Positions 10,484 through 19,978 are shown, counted from the first letter of the stretch. The stretch is DNA of 64,000 nucleotides from Alkalimarinus sediminis (GCF_026427595.1 NZ_CP101527.1:124001-188000); one strand, 5' to 3'. The notes: generated by a model not told the origin, from the letters alone. Numbers and translations: made by a program.

Positions 10484-10677
10484 CGATTAGCTCTCCTTTA
10501 GGTTAAATTGAGGTAGCTGTTATGACATGCCGCTATCGCATGTGTTGCTGAACCTGCTTCGCGCAAATACCTAGGCCACAAAAAGTTCCTAGGTTGCAAT
10601 AGTGTAAGGCTAAAGGTGATTAGGGAGAAGTGGTTAGTATTGCTTTTGGCGGCTACTTGCGAAGAGTTGAACTAGAA

Positions 10678-10705
10678 AGCCTCAGATACGCTATGAGCTG
10701 AGGCT
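10678..10705 (-). terminator. Stem-loop downstream of lipoprotein gene
   Basis: An 8-bp perfect stem (AGCCTCAG / CTGAGGCT) with a 12-nt loop lies 27 bp after the stop of the minus-strand lipoprotein gene. On the minus strand the stem is followed by a short T-rich stretch only. Termination is plausible but not certain. Confidence 0.45.
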
Positions 10706-10731
10706 ATGTAGTTCTTAGATGGAGTAGTGAC

Positions 10732-11088
10732 CTAGAGCAAACGTTTAAATCGGCCTACTATCTGCTCTTCAAAAGTAAGTGTTGCGAGATCAGGATTATC
10801 GCTGCTGACTTCAAAGGTGTAAAACGTGCTGCCGTCTTCTTGCTTAGCATTGCCACATTGAATGTCGACTTTTTCGGCGCTTGAGGCCTGCCAGTAACAG
10901 TTTTGGGTGGCAACAGTGGTATCTGTGGGATAGATTGCGGCCTTACCGTCGAAATCAATATTGATGCGAGAAAACGCATTTAACGACTCGTCGGCAGAGG
11001 CCCACTTTCCTGCGCCCGGGTGGCCGCTGCAGCCTGTTAAAAAGGTTAAGCTTAACGCTAGGCAGAAAAGTATCGATTTCTTTAGCAT
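10732..11088 (-). CDS. Small lipoprotein of unknown function
   Basis: I do not recognise a family. Translated from the ATG at 11088 the protein has 118 residues and a clear lipoprotein signal (MLKKSILFCLALSLTFLTGC, lipidated Cys20). The mature part, about 98 residues, starts SGHPGAGKW and looks like a small beta-rich domain with two Cys that could pair. The open frame extends 26 codons upstream, but that would place the signal peptide internally and overlap the neighbouring gene. I therefore prefer the inner start, although its ribosome-binding site is weak. Probably anchored in the outer or inner membrane facing the periplasm. Confidence 0.7.
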   Translation of the reverse strand: MLKKSILFCLALSLTFLTGCSGHPGAGKWASADESLNAFSRINIDFDGKAAIYPTDTTVATQNCYWQASSAEKVDIQCGNAKQEDGSTFYTFEVSSDNPDLATLTFEEQIVGRFKRLL

Positions 11089-11122
11089 CGGTATGGTTGC
11101 TCTACTTATTTGGATTAATGAT

Positions 11123-11362
11123 TTATTCTGCAGTTGAGGAGAGTAGGTCATGCAGTGTATGCGCATGTTCTACGGCAATTAGTCCTCTTGGGGTAAGATA
11201 ACCGCCATCTTTTTGAGTGATCATGCCTTTATCAAATAGACGCTCGGTCGCCGCTATTAAGTTGGGTGCTGCGGTCTTGTGTACTTTTATTCCCTCTTGA
11301 GTACTATCTTTGAATTTGATTAGAACATTTACTTCGTCGACTAAATCAGGCTTAAATGGCAT
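11123..11362 (-). CDS. TIGR02647 family small protein, DNA-binding-like
   Basis: A 79-residue protein that matches the conserved TIGR02647 family of Pseudomonas and relatives. It begins MPFKPDLVDEVNVLIKF and ends in HTLHDLL. The arrangement of short helices with a wing-like segment, LFDKGMITQKDGGYLTPRG, suggests a winged-helix fold as in MarR-like regulators. That is inference from pattern; no target is known. It lies in a run of small minus-strand genes, 34 bp upstream of the lipoprotein gene, and may share a transcript with it. ACTCTCC on the plus strand (GGAGAGT on the coding strand) supplies the ribosome-binding site. Confidence 0.8.
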   Translation of the reverse strand: MPFKPDLVDEVNVLIKFKDSTQEGIKVHKTAAPNLIAATERLFDKGMITQKDGGYLTPRGLIAVEHAHTLHDLLSSTAE

Positions 11363-11486
11363 AGCACTCTCCGGTTTTTATTAGCATTTGATAGGCTTCA
11401 CTCTACGACCTGCTGCACCTATTTGAATTGTTTTATATCAACAGTCTAGAGCAAAAAGCCAAAAGACTAATAGCGGTAACGGTATT

Positions 11487-11762
11487 TTACGCAATTTTAA
11501 TCCTGACAACGTTCATTATCTCAAACGGGATGCCGGCCACTTTTTCGCTACTGGGATAGTAGGTGAGATTAACTCGTGCCCCTTTTAAATTCTTATACTG
11601 CTTCTTGCGTTTGAATTTGAATGGTACATCACAACCTTCGATCATGACGGTATTGATAATCCAGTCGTCATCGTCACGTTGCACATGAGAAACCACTTTT
11701 TGCATTTCAGAGTGGGTCAGGTTTTGGTTTTTCTTTAATAGTTTTTCAGGGTCAGATTGCAT
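11487..11762 (-). CDS. Conserved small hypothetical protein
   Basis: A 91-residue soluble protein with no membrane segment or signal. The first 30 residues are polar and helical (DPEKLLKKNQNLTHSEMQK). The rest looks like a small beta-barrel (CDVPFKFKRKKQYKNLKGA, VNLTYYPSSEKVAGIPFEI). I recall similar short proteins among marine gammaproteobacteria but know no function. The basic cluster KRKKQYKN could contact nucleic acid, which is speculation. It sits alone with about 125 bp on the downstream side and 165 bp upstream. Confidence 0.65.
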   Translation of the reverse strand: MQSDPEKLLKKNQNLTHSEMQKVVSHVQRDDDDWIINTVMIEGCDVPFKFKRKKQYKNLKGARVNLTYYPSSEKVAGIPFEIMNVVRIKIA

Positions 11763-11929
11763 TGATAATGTCTGTTTGAGTCTTGATAGAAGTGAGTATT
11801 CAGGTCTGCTGTTAATGCTGTTGATTAGTATTGTAGTGTTAAACGCCTACTCTCTGCCAGTCGTGTTATGAGAGCGTTAGCTTAATTGCCCGTTAGTGCG
11901 ATTGTGCACAGGTGTAACCGCGTTTTAGC

Positions 11930-12940
11930 TTAGTAGAGTGTTATTGTGTCCCACGCTTGCATGACTATGAGAGAGCCTTTTGCTTCGTGTTCTATGTAAT
12001 CAGATAGTTCTGTTATTGACTGTGGCGTATTGTCGATAGCTGAGTGGGGCGGCACCAATGCCTGGCCAATGGGCCGCATAAAGTTATCCCAGTGTATGGG
12101 AATAACTGTCTTCGCGCCGACAGTTGCGACGGTCTCATGAAAGTAGTCTTGCTTAAACTGTTCAGACTGCTTACTGAGGCCAGCAACCCCTAAATATACG
12201 ACATCTGCCTGAAAGCCTTGCAGGCGGCCTTTTACATAACCGCCGCTCGCTTGCACCAGTATATTACCAAGCGGATGCGCTATATGAACCACATAGCTTC
12301 CACCCTCATTAAAGTCTGTCAGTTTAGGTTTTAACGGAAAGGGCGAAGAGATATCTTGCCCATGGCCAGTTAACCACGCCAATACTGAGGGTACTGGGGT
12401 GTGTTTAGATTTGATCATAGTGACATTGAACTGGCCAAGTATAAGCGAACGTTGATCGTCAACTATCTCTATTTGTGGTTCTGGCAGACCTGCAGATCTT
12501 GCAATATTAGCGGTAGACTCTGAACCGAATAAGGTTGCTTGGGTGAGTTTGGCAACTTCGGGGGCATCCATAACGTGGTCATGGTGAGAGTGGACCACCA
12601 TAATGCCGTTGAGTGTGGTCACATTTAGACGTTTGAGGCTTGATTTAATCTGTGGGATGTCGGGCTCTATGCTACCCCATAATAGAGTATTGATGGGAGG
12701 ACGAGTAAAGAACCCATCGATCATAATTGAGCTCTCTCCGTCAGAGAATAGCAGTGTAGAGGTGCCGATAAAGGTTGCGGTTAACCGTTGAGGTTTAATG
12801 GTAGCCGATGGTTGCTCGATCTGTTGCTCAACCCCTACGAGGGGGTCGGGTGGGCTATTTAGTAGATAGAAGGCAGATGCCATCAAGCCGATAGCAAGCC
12901 CGCTAATGATTAAAAGTAACGAGAGGATTCTTCGTACCAT
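11930..12940 (-). CDS. MBL-fold metallohydrolase with N-terminal membrane anchor
   Basis: A 336-residue metallo-beta-lactamase-fold protein anchored by one N-terminal helix (about residues 5-27). The metal-binding signature HSHHDHVMD near residue 118 is complete. Later conserved His residues are seen in SKHTPVPS, VVHIAHPLGN and VIPIHWDNF. Proteins of this subgroup (UlaG/NAPE-PLD-like) hydrolyse phosphodiester or lactone bonds, usually with two zinc ions. The bulk of the protein would lie in the periplasm. The substrate cannot be inferred. The amidase gene lies 84 bp upstream on the same strand and could belong to the same unit. Confidence 0.85.
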   Translation of the reverse strand: MVRRILSLLLIISGLAIGLMASAFYLLNSPPDPLVGVEQQIEQPSATIKPQRLTATFIGTSTLLFSDGESSIMIDGFFTRPPINTLLWGSIEPDIPQIKSSLKRLNVTTLNGIMVVHSHHDHVMDAPEVAKLTQATLFGSESTANIARSAGLPEPQIEIVDDQRSLILGQFNVTMIKSKHTPVPSVLAWLTGHGQDISSPFPLKPKLTDFNEGGSYVVHIAHPLGNILVQASGGYVKGRLQGFQADVVYLGVAGLSKQSEQFKQDYFHETVATVGAKTVIPIHWDNFMRPIGQALVPPHSAIDNTPQSITELSDYIEHEAKGSLIVMQAWDTITLY

Positions 12941-13024
12941 AACTTCTTCCTTGAGTTAAGTTTTCGTTCATCAAGACGACAGCCCCTTTATTGCACACTA
13001 ATGGTCGCTAAGCAATACGCGTTA

Positions 13025-14440
13025 TTAGTGGTGAACGCTTCTCCAGGGCTTTGCTTGTTCTATTTCGTAAGCTATTTCTAATAATGTTCTTTCTTGTCCA
13101 ATGCCTGCCATGAACTGCACAGAAACAGGTAAGTTGTCTTCAGTCTGACCCATTGGCAGCGATAGCGCAGGGATGCCCGATGCATTGGCCCAAGGGGTAA
13201 AACTAACATACTGCATGAGCCGACTAAACAGTTCATCAAACGGTACGGTAGGGCTTATATGGCCGAGCTTTGGCGTGGTGTGTGCCAACACCGGGCTAAG
13301 TATCAGGTCATAATGAGAGAATACCTCGGCGCAGTCTTGCTGTGCTTTTCTAAGCCGATAGAGGAACTGGGGCGTTTTGTGGTAGTTCTTTTTAAACAGT
13401 CCTGCTAACCCGATGCTTAACGGGTCTAGCTTGTCTGGTTTAAAGCTCCAGTCTACAACAAACCTGCCGGTTTTCTGGGTCATAAAGGCAAGCATTGACC
13501 AATATAAACTGAAGTCTTCGATAAAGGTTGTGGGCACCAGCATAGGCATTTCTTCTATCGTGTGGCCCATTTTGCTGAGTAAGCTTGCTGTATCCAGTAC
13601 GGTTTTGCGGGTTTCTGCATCGGTATCGTATCCGGTGATCGAGTCAACTATTACCCCGATTCGTAGTCGCTTGTGGTTGGGACCTTCGACTAACCCTATC
13701 GCGGGTAGGCGTTTATTGCGATAGAACTTTTCAGCTTCGGCATGAAAGTAGGCCGTATCTCTTACTGTGCGGCTTACAATGCCTTCACTAATGATATTGA
13801 TGGGTAGTAATTTGGCTTGATCTGAGTCTACATGCCTCCCTCGGCTCGGTTTCAACCCGACTAAACCACAGCAGGCTGCGGGAATTCGTATTGATCCTCC
13901 CCCATCGTTAGCGTGCGCAATGGGCACTACGCCAGCGGCTACCAGCGCTGCCGATCCACCTGAAGAGGCTCCGGTAGAATAATCGATATTCCAAGGGTTA
14001 CGAGTAGGTGCTGTGTGAGAGGGCTCTGTGGTGGCATTAAGCCCAAACTCGGGCAAAGTGCTTTTACCCAGAACGGAAAAGCCCAGATTAATATATTGGC
14101 GGGTATAAGGGCCGTTTTTTTTCTCAGGCTTAGCGCGTATAGCGTCTGTACCATGTTGTGTTGGTAGCCCTTTAACGGGGCTATTGTCTTTGATAAATGT
14201 GGGTACTCCTGCAAAGTAGCCGTGCCTTGCACTGTTGGCCTGGGAGATTGCTTTATCAAAACTCTCCGTGGCGATGGCATTTATATGAGGTTCTACTTTA
14301 TGGGCACGAGCAATGGCGGCTTCGGTAACCTCCTGAGCACTTAGCGCTTTAGATTTTATTAAACGCGCAATCTCAACCGCATCATGGTCGGCTAAGACAT
14401 CATCGCAAAAGGCGTGAAAGGTATTTTTATTATTTGTCAC
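13025..14440 (-). CDS. Amidase signature family hydrolase
   Basis: A 471-residue amidase with the complete amidase signature. The catalytic Lys is in PTFIKDN (Lys84), and the Gly/Ser-rich loop [16 protein letters not shown] carries the cis-Ser. The nucleophilic Ser is in [24 protein letters not shown]. The family hydrolyses carboxamides, aryl amides or acyl-tRNA-linked amides through a Ser-cisSer-Lys triad. Length fits stand-alone amidases rather than GatA, and no gatB or gatC is nearby. It has no signal peptide. A LysR regulator gene lies upstream in the same direction, which suggests inducible catabolism of an amide, but the substrate is not shown. Confidence 0.92.
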   Translation of the reverse strand: MTNNKNTFHAFCDDVLADHDAVEIARLIKSKALSAQEVTEAAIARAHKVEPHINAIATESFDKAISQANSARHGYFAGVPTFIKDNSPVKGLPTQHGTDAIRAKPEKKNGPYTRQYINLGFSVLGKSTLPEFGLNATTEPSHTAPTRNPWNIDYSTGASSGGSAALVAAGVVPIAHANDGGGSIRIPAACCGLVGLKPSRGRHVDSDQAKLLPINIISEGIVSRTVRDTAYFHAEAEKFYRNKRLPAIGLVEGPNHKRLRIGVIVDSITGYDTDAETRKTVLDTASLLSKMGHTIEEMPMLVPTTFIEDFSLYWSMLAFMTQKTGRFVVDWSFKPDKLDPLSIGLAGLFKKNYHKTPQFLYRLRKAQQDCAEVFSHYDLILSPVLAHTTPKLGHISPTVPFDELFSRLMQYVSFTPWANASGIPALSLPMGQTEDNLPVSVQFMAGIGQERTLLEIAYEIEQAKPWRSVHH

Positions 14441-14567
14441 GTTAACTCACTGTTGCTATAGGCTATTGGAGGGTGTGAAGTCTGTCGCTGTTGTAAATGC
14501 AGACTAGTATCACCGAGGTTGATGTTTGTTCAGTCTAGCACAGTATTTATTGAGTTCTGAATAGGCT

Positions 14568-15536
14568 CTATTGACGTTTCTTACTGGATAGATCTGTGAT
14601 GTTGGGGCTTTTTTCACTATTTAAAAAGCGGGTGAGTGATGTCCAGAAACGATCTAAGTTGGGATTGGGATTGTTTTCAAGGCAGTAGAGCCTGACTTCT
14701 ACAGGGATATTCCATTCGCCATCACCTGCTCGCTGTATTTTGCCGTACTTTAGATTGTCGTTTACCAATCTTGAAGGCAGCCAACCAATGCCAAACCCCT
14801 CTTTGATCATTGCTTTCACACTAACAGAGTGAAAGTTTCGGTTAACCGTTTGGAGGTGGGGTGTCGGTAGCTTTTCTTGTAGAAAACTCTGAATAACCGG
14901 CCTTAACATTGAGTCTTCATGATAATCAATATAAGGGATTGGTGTTTTACTGCCACCGGGTAGACTGTATTTGGGTTTTTTTGACTCTAGCACCGCAGAG
15001 CATGGCAGTAATACTTCATGGGCAACGGTCATATGTCGCTGACCGTCAAGTTCTTTAGATGCTGCTGGCTCAATTGACGGATGCCAATAACGAAGCATCA
15101 GATCACATTGGTTTTGAGCAAGAGCTTGGTTAAATTGGGCGCTATTCCATGCGGTTGAATTGAGATTTAACTCAATATCAATTCCCGCATCATCGCAGAA
15201 AGGTTTGAGCCATGATTTATAAAAGTTTAAGTAGAGTGTTTGACTAGTCGCAAAGCTAAGACGATTTTGTGCCTGGCTGTGAATATCGTTGCAACGATCT
15301 TTAGTGGCTTTAAGTATCTGGCTTATTTGACGGGCACTCTGTAGAAAATCTTGCCCTGCTGGCGTAAGAGAGAGTGGCAGAGTATTACGGTCTACCAGTG
15401 TGACACCCATCTCCTCTTCCAGCATCTTGATACGCCTGCTGAATGTAGGTTGGGTGACATTCTGTTCGTCGGCGGCACGAGAAAAGTGCTGCGTACGTGC
15501 CAATACTATAAAGTCTTCTAACCAGCGGATTTCCAC
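14568..15536 (-). CDS. LysR-family transcriptional regulator
   Basis: A 322-residue LysR-type regulator. The N-terminal winged helix-turn-helix occupies residues 1-60 (FIVLARTQHFSRAADEQNVT, then PTFSRRIKMLEEEMGVTLV). A substrate-binding-like effector domain fills the rest. It lies 127 bp upstream of the amidase gene in the same direction and is followed on its 5' side by a 17-bp tandem-repeat array and the end of the ABC-importer operon. LysR regulators are more often divergent from their target. The amidase or the peptide importer are candidates, but neither is proven by the layout. Confidence 0.93.
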   Translation of the reverse strand: MEIRWLEDFIVLARTQHFSRAADEQNVTQPTFSRRIKMLEEEMGVTLVDRNTLPLSLTPAGQDFLQSARQISQILKATKDRCNDIHSQAQNRLSFATSQTLYLNFYKSWLKPFCDDAGIDIELNLNSTAWNSAQFNQALAQNQCDLMLRYWHPSIEPAASKELDGQRHMTVAHEVLLPCSAVLESKKPKYSLPGGSKTPIPYIDYHEDSMLRPVIQSFLQEKLPTPHLQTVNRNFHSVSVKAMIKEGFGIGWLPSRLVNDNLKYGKIQRAGDGEWNIPVEVRLYCLENNPNPNLDRFWTSLTRFLNSEKSPNITDLSSKKRQ

Positions 15537-15626
15537 TAAATACCTTAATTCCTATACGCTTATATTGCCCTGCTTAAATGTTTCACTTTGTTTGAAGCAT
15601 TTAAGCTCGGCAATGGTAGTGATTGG

Positions 15627-15777
15627 GGCTACATTGTTCTTGGCTACGCAGTGTTTATGGCTACGCAGTGTTTATGACTACACATTGTTCTTGGCTACAC
15701 ATTGTTCTTGGCTACACATTGTTCTTGGCTACACAGTGTTTATGGCTACACAGTGTTTATGGCTACGCAGTTTATAA
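15627..15777. repeat. 17-bp tandem repeat array, about nine copies
   Basis: The 312-bp gap between the LysR gene and the ABC operon holds a head-to-tail array. Eight units start at 15627, 15642, 15659, 15676, 15693, 15710, 15727 and 15744, with a broken ninth from 15761. Two variants exist: GGCTACACATTGTTCTT and GGCTACGCAGTGTTTAT. They occur in blocks (A,B,B,A,A,A,B,B,B). There are no spacers, so it is not CRISPR. As 17 is not a multiple of 3, the open frames across it are artefacts. The remainder of the gap shows nothing I can assign. Confidence 0.95.
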
Positions 15778-15848
15778 CCAGGCAGCCTATGCACAAGTAG
15801 CTTGTACCCACATAGTTTAGACCAATACCGGTGGGTATCGCTAATCAT

Positions 15849-16865
15849 CTATAAGCGCCCTTCTGCGACCGCATGGCAGGCTACTTGATGTTCGCTATCG
15901 GTTGCAATCAACTGTGGAATCTCTCGACTACAGCGCTCATTAGCATGAGGGCAGCGGCCATGGAATACACAGCCCGAAGGCAAATTAACCGGTGTCGGCA
16001 CTTCACCGTTGAGTTTAATGTGGTTGGGTTTGTTGTCTTCCAGTCTTGGTATCGCACTTAGAAGCGCTAAGGTATAAGGGTGTTGTGCATTTGAAAATAG
16101 ATTACTAGCAGTGGTCAGCTCGCACACAGTACCGAGGTACATGACCGCTACACGGGTACCAAAATGTTGTACCACCGACAGGTCGTGGGTGATAAACAGG
16201 TAGGTTAGGTTACGTTGCTCTTGTGCTTCCATCATCAGGTTGAGTACTTGTGCCTGAATTGATACATCGAGCGCCGAAATAGGTTCATCAGCAACAATAA
16301 ATTCTGGGTCAACCGCTAGTGCCCGAGCGATACTAATGCGCTGTCGTTGACCTCCAGAAAACTCGTGAGGAAAACGCACTCCCCAGCTAGGGTCAATACC
16401 AACCGATGACATAACGTCGGTAATCTTGTCTTCAATCTCTTGTTTGTTCAGATTAGGGTTGTGGAATTTGACGGGCTCTGCAAGTGTTTGGCTAATCGTC
16501 ATTCGAGGGTTGAGCGACGCGTAAGGGTTCTGAAAAATCATCTGCATTTTGCGGCGATAGGGCATCAGAGCCTTGTTAGACAGGTTATCGATACGTTGGC
16601 CCTGGTAGCAAATTTGACCCGCTGTAGGGTTTAGTAAGCCCATTACGGTCCGTGCTATGGTTGACTTACCACAGCCCGATTCTCCTACTACGCAGAGTGC
16701 TTCGCCTTGTTTTACCCCAAGAGATACGTTGTTGACGGCATGAACAAACTCCTGCTCGCGCACAAACTTACCGCCCCTGAATTTGATCTGATTAAGAAAG
16801 TCTCCAGAGAGAGGAAAGCGAATTTCTACATTTTTAATATCGACTAACGTTGTTTCATTGTTCAT
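15849..16865 (-). CDS. Peptide/nickel-type ABC transporter ATP-binding protein (DppF/OppF-like)
   Basis: A 338-residue ABC ATPase. Walker A is GESGCGKS, the signature is FSGGQRQRISIARAL and Walker B is FIVADEPISALD, followed by the switch His in ITHDLSVV. The C-terminal oligopeptide-transporter extension (GCVFHGRCPHANERC) carries the Cys pattern that often holds an iron-sulfur cluster in Opp/Dpp ATPases. It is the last gene of a five-gene minus-strand operon and pairs with the ATPase encoded 17 bp upstream. Together they energise import through the two permeases. The substrate is probably short peptides, but related systems carry nickel, opines or glutathione. Confidence 0.93.
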   Translation of the reverse strand: MNNETTLVDIKNVEIRFPLSGDFLNQIKFRGGKFVREQEFVHAVNNVSLGVKQGEALCVVGESGCGKSTIARTVMGLLNPTAGQICYQGQRIDNLSNKALMPYRRKMQMIFQNPYASLNPRMTISQTLAEPVKFHNPNLNKQEIEDKITDVMSSVGIDPSWGVRFPHEFSGGQRQRISIARALAVDPEFIVADEPISALDVSIQAQVLNLMMEAQEQRNLTYLFITHDLSVVQHFGTRVAVMYLGTVCELTTASNLFSNAQHPYTLALLSAIPRLEDNKPNHIKLNGEVPTPVNLPSGCVFHGRCPHANERCSREIPQLIATDSEHQVACHAVAEGRL

Positions 16866-16882
16866 TTCAGCTTCCGTCTTCT

Positions 16883-17884
16883 CTATTCTGCCAGCGCTTT
16901 ATCATCTTTAAGGGTTGATGCATTCAGTTCATCGATTAGGTGGCATGCAACCAAGCAGCCTCCCGATTGAGTGAATGCAGGCAACTCAGCTCGGCATCGT
17001 TCTGTGGCATAGCTACAACGGGGAGAGAAAGCGCAACCCGGGGGGATATTTTCTAATGAAGGCATATTGCCCGGAATCTGATTGAGTCGCCCCCCGGGTG
17101 TGGCTTGTTGAGGTAATGCATTAATCAACCCTTGGGTGTAGGGGTGTTGGGCGTCATTAATGATCTCTTTAGTGGGGCCCATCTCAACGACCCGACCTGC
17201 ATACATCACAATTGTGCGCTCTGTCACCTGTGAAACAACACCAAGGTCATGAGTAATCAATATCAGGGCTAAGTTCTGGCTTTCACAAAGCTCCTGCAAC
17301 AAATCCATAATCTCCGCTTGAATGGTGACATCAAGCGCGGTTGTGGGTTCATCTGCAATAATGATCTCGGGGCTTAACAGCAGTGCGATGGCAATAATGA
17401 TTCGTTGTTTCATTCCGCCCGAGAGCTCATGAGGGTATTGATCCAGACGTTTTTCTGGGGAGGGTATTTGTACGAGCTTGAGCTTCTCGAGAGCAATTTT
17501 TCGGGCTTCTTCTTTAGACATTTTGGTATGGGCAAAAATGCACTCAACCATCTGTTCGCTAACCGTTAACACGGGGTTTAGCGTCATCATTGGGTCCTGA
17601 AAGATCATACTGATCTGGTTGCCACGTATCGACCTCATCTCTTTAGGTGATAGCTTTGATAGATCTTTGCCATCGAACAAAATTTCGCCCCCCGAGATTC
17701 TGCCAGGGTTGCTGATCAGGTTAAGTATGGAGAATGCCGCGACAGATTTGCCTGCTCCGGACTCACCCACGATGCCTATTTTTTCTCCCCGATTAAGGCT
17801 AAACGATACATCCCTTAATGCGGTTACCGCACCGTTTCTGAGTTCGAATTTTACCTCGAGGTTTTTAACGTCCAACAACGACAT
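16883..17884 (-). CDS. Peptide/nickel-type ABC transporter ATP-binding protein (DppD/OppD-like)
   Basis: A 333-residue ABC ATPase, the partner of the DppF-like protein downstream. Walker A is GESGAGKS, the signature LSGGMKQRIIIAIAL, Walker B IIIADEPTTALD and the switch region ITHDLGVV. The C-terminal extension has GCAFSPRCSYATERC, again a Cys-rich Opp/Dpp motif. Spacing is 3 bp to the upstream permease gene and 17 bp to the downstream ATPase, so they are clearly one transcript. The ATG at 17884 follows the permease stop directly with TAAGGGG upstream. Confidence 0.93.
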   Translation of the reverse strand: MSLLDVKNLEVKFELRNGAVTALRDVSFSLNRGEKIGIVGESGAGKSVAAFSILNLISNPGRISGGEILFDGKDLSKLSPKEMRSIRGNQISMIFQDPMMTLNPVLTVSEQMVECIFAHTKMSKEEARKIALEKLKLVQIPSPEKRLDQYPHELSGGMKQRIIIAIALLLSPEIIIADEPTTALDVTIQAEIMDLLQELCESQNLALILITHDLGVVSQVTERTIVMYAGRVVEMGPTKEIINDAQHPYTQGLINALPQQATPGGRLNQIPGNMPSLENIPPGCAFSPRCSYATERCRAELPAFTQSGGCLVACHLIDELNASTLKDDKALAE

Positions 17885-17887
17885 GTT

Positions 17888-18853
17888 TTACCCCTTATAG
17901 AGTTTTGGGTTAAGGACATCTCGCATCCAGTCGCCCAGCAGGTTTACAACAAGCACTAATACAATCAGTACAATGCCAGGGATAACGGTAATCCACCAAG
18001 AACCCGAGAATATATATTCGAATCCGCTGGATATGAGCGACCCTAAAGAGGGTTGCGAAACGGGCATGCCCAGACCTAAAAATGATAGCGCCGCTTCGGA
18101 AATAATTGCGTTGGCTATTTGTACTGTTGATATCACTAGTATGGGCGAAAGCGTATTGGGCAAAATATGTTTAAACATGATGCGGGGTGACCTAAAACCA
18201 ATGACTCTTGCCGCATCAACATACTCTTTTTTACGTTCTGCGAGCACCGACGCTCTTATGGTTCGCGCGTATTGAGGCCATTCAGCGATGCCGATTACCA
18301 TAATCAGCATAAATAGTGCTAGCTGCTGATAAAGCTCAGTGCCAAAGGCTGCCTGAAATACTGCCAATACGATGATGGCAACCATTAAGGTAGAGAATGA
18401 GAGTTGAACATCGGCCAAACGCATTAAGAAACTGTCGATCTTGCCACCAAAATAACCGGCTGATAAGCCAACTATGATGCCTAGAAACGCCTGTAGCAGA
18501 ACAGCACAAATGCCAATTGTGAGAGATATTCTGGTGCCGTACAAAATAGTGCTGAGTAAGTCCCTGCCTTGAGCGTCGGTGCCTAACATAAACCGTTCAT
18601 CGCTCTCCTCCTCCCATATTGGTGGCAGCTCCGAATCCATAATGTCGATTTGCATCTGATCATAGGGGTCAAACGGGGCAATGAGTGGAGCCGCAAAACT
18701 GAGAATGGCCATTATGATAAAAATGGTAAAGCTAATTGAAGCGACTTTGTCCCGCTTAAAACTATGCCAAAAGTGAGATTCACGAAAACGCTGCAGTGCG
18801 TTAGGAGCGGCAATCTCGGCGTGTAGGCTGTTTGAATTATTGGTCTGGTTCAT
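17888..18853 (-). CDS. Peptide/nickel-type ABC transporter permease (DppC-like)
   Basis: A 321-residue inner-membrane permease. One N-terminal helix (about residues 38-60) is followed by the OppC_N region, a periplasmic loop with ERFMLGTDAQGRDLLS, and the binding-protein-dependent transport domain with five helices. The EAA loop, EYVDAARVIGFRSPRIMFKH, contacts the ATPases. The end LLGDWMRDVLNPKLY is typical for DppC. It lies 3 bp downstream of the DppB-like gene. All expected motifs are intact. Confidence 0.93.
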   Translation of the reverse strand: MNQTNNSNSLHAEIAAPNALQRFRESHFWHSFKRDKVASISFTIFIIMAILSFAAPLIAPFDPYDQMQIDIMDSELPPIWEEESDERFMLGTDAQGRDLLSTILYGTRISLTIGICAVLLQAFLGIIVGLSAGYFGGKIDSFLMRLADVQLSFSTLMVAIIVLAVFQAAFGTELYQQLALFMLIMVIGIAEWPQYARTIRASVLAERKKEYVDAARVIGFRSPRIMFKHILPNTLSPILVISTVQIANAIISEAALSFLGLGMPVSQPSLGSLISSGFEYIFSGSWWITVIPGIVLIVLVLVVNLLGDWMRDVLNPKLYKG

Positions 18854-18856
18854 AGC

Positions 18857-19838
18857 TTACCCCTTCCCGCCTGTGATTTTGACCATTGGGTTAACCATGC
18901 CATAAATAAGATCTACGATGGTGTTGGTGACCACAAAAATCGCACCTACTACGATGAGATAAGCGACGATGAGTGGTGTATCGACTCGGTTGATCGCCTC
19001 GAGAAAGAGGAATCCCATACCGGGCCATTGAAAAACGGTTTCAGTGAGGATGGTGTAAGCGACCATGGTGCCAATCTGCACACCCCCGACGGTAATAACT
19101 GGCAGCATAGTGTTTTTAAAGGCGTGAACAAAGTAGATTCGAAATGGAGAAATGCCTTTTGCCCATGCATATTTAACATACTCAGACTGCAGCACCTCCA
19201 TCATCTCGGCTCTGATTAAGCGGATAAAAAGCGGCATCATGATGGACGCCAACGATATACAGGGTAACACCAGGTGAACTAAACCATCTTGGGTTAAGAA
19301 TCCGGTATCCCAGAAGCCAAATATCTCAACGGTTTCGCCTCGCCCAAACGAGGGCATCCAACCGAGCTCAATAGAGAACAGATAAATCAGCCCGATGGCC
19401 GTTAGAAATACGGGCACCGATATGCCAACAATGGAAAGCCCCATAACCGTTTTTGGAAAACCAACTACCAGGTTTGATGGCGGCATAAATACCCAGCGGA
19501 ACCGAAAATAGGACAATAATTAGCGATGCACCAAAAACTAGCTCCAGTGTGGCTGGTAGCTTTTTAAGAATCACATCGAGCGCAGGCTCTTTGAAGAAGT
19601 ATGAGGTGCCAAGATCTCCTTGGATTGCCTTGCCAGCAAAGCGGAGATATTGGGTGATGAATGGGTCATTTAGCCCCATCTCATCTCGTAGTGCTTCTCG
19701 CTCAGCTTCCGATACTGATTGCCCTAACATTTCCCGGAGAGGGTCACCGAGATTGTCCTGTATTGAAAAACTTATAATGCTAATAACAAACATTACAATA
19801 AAGGCTTGGAACACCCTTCGTATAAGAAATGCAAGCAT
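18857..19838 (-). pseudogene. Peptide/nickel-type ABC transporter permease (DppB-like), apparent +1 frameshift
   Basis: Two overlapping frames together make one DppB-type permease of about 327 residues. The first frame (from 19838) gives the N-terminal helix MLAFLIRRVFQAFIVMF and the family region to VPLGIYAAIKPGSWFSK. It then becomes unrelated. The second frame takes over with TVMGLSIVGISVPVFL, includes the EAA loop EYVKYAWAKGISPFRIYF and ends at 18857. The switch falls in a run of five T (19450-19454; A5 on the coding strand). Removing one base restores a full-length protein. Because the rest of the operon is intact, a sequencing error in the homopolymer is about as likely as a recent true mutation. 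Confidence 0.85.
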
Positions 19839-19915
19839 AAGTACCGTCGCTGCTAATCAGAAGATATGATTTTAAATGATTGAAACTACTATTGAATCTA
19901 TCAGAGCGGTTGAGG

Positions 19916-19943
19916 CGTTAGGGCGCAGATACTCGCCCTAACG
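19916..19943 (-). promoter_or_regulatory. Intercistronic stem-loop after the binding-protein gene
   Basis: A perfect 10-bp stem (CGTTAGGGCG / CGCCCTAACG) with an 8-nt loop lies between the binding-protein gene and the permease genes. No U-tract follows. Such hairpins often protect the binding-protein mRNA or cause partial termination so that it is made in excess over the membrane parts. That role is inferred. Confidence 0.6.
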
Positions 19944-19978
19944 TGGCTCTGTCTATATACGTACACACTTATGTATGT

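Noticed and set aside
15627-15777. Possible CRISPR array
   Set aside because: Units are adjacent without spacers, only 17 bp long, and no cas gene is in the window.
15400-15820. Two overlapping plus-strand ORFs rich in Leu, Trp, Tyr and Cys
   Set aside because: They are translations of the 17-bp tandem array and of the antisense LysR start. The unit is not a multiple of three and neither ORF has a ribosome-binding site.
19368-19516. Programmed frameshift in the DppB-like gene
   Set aside because: A single A5 tract without a downstream pseudoknot or a frameshift-stimulating motif, and no known programmed frameshift in this family. Error or mutation is simpler.
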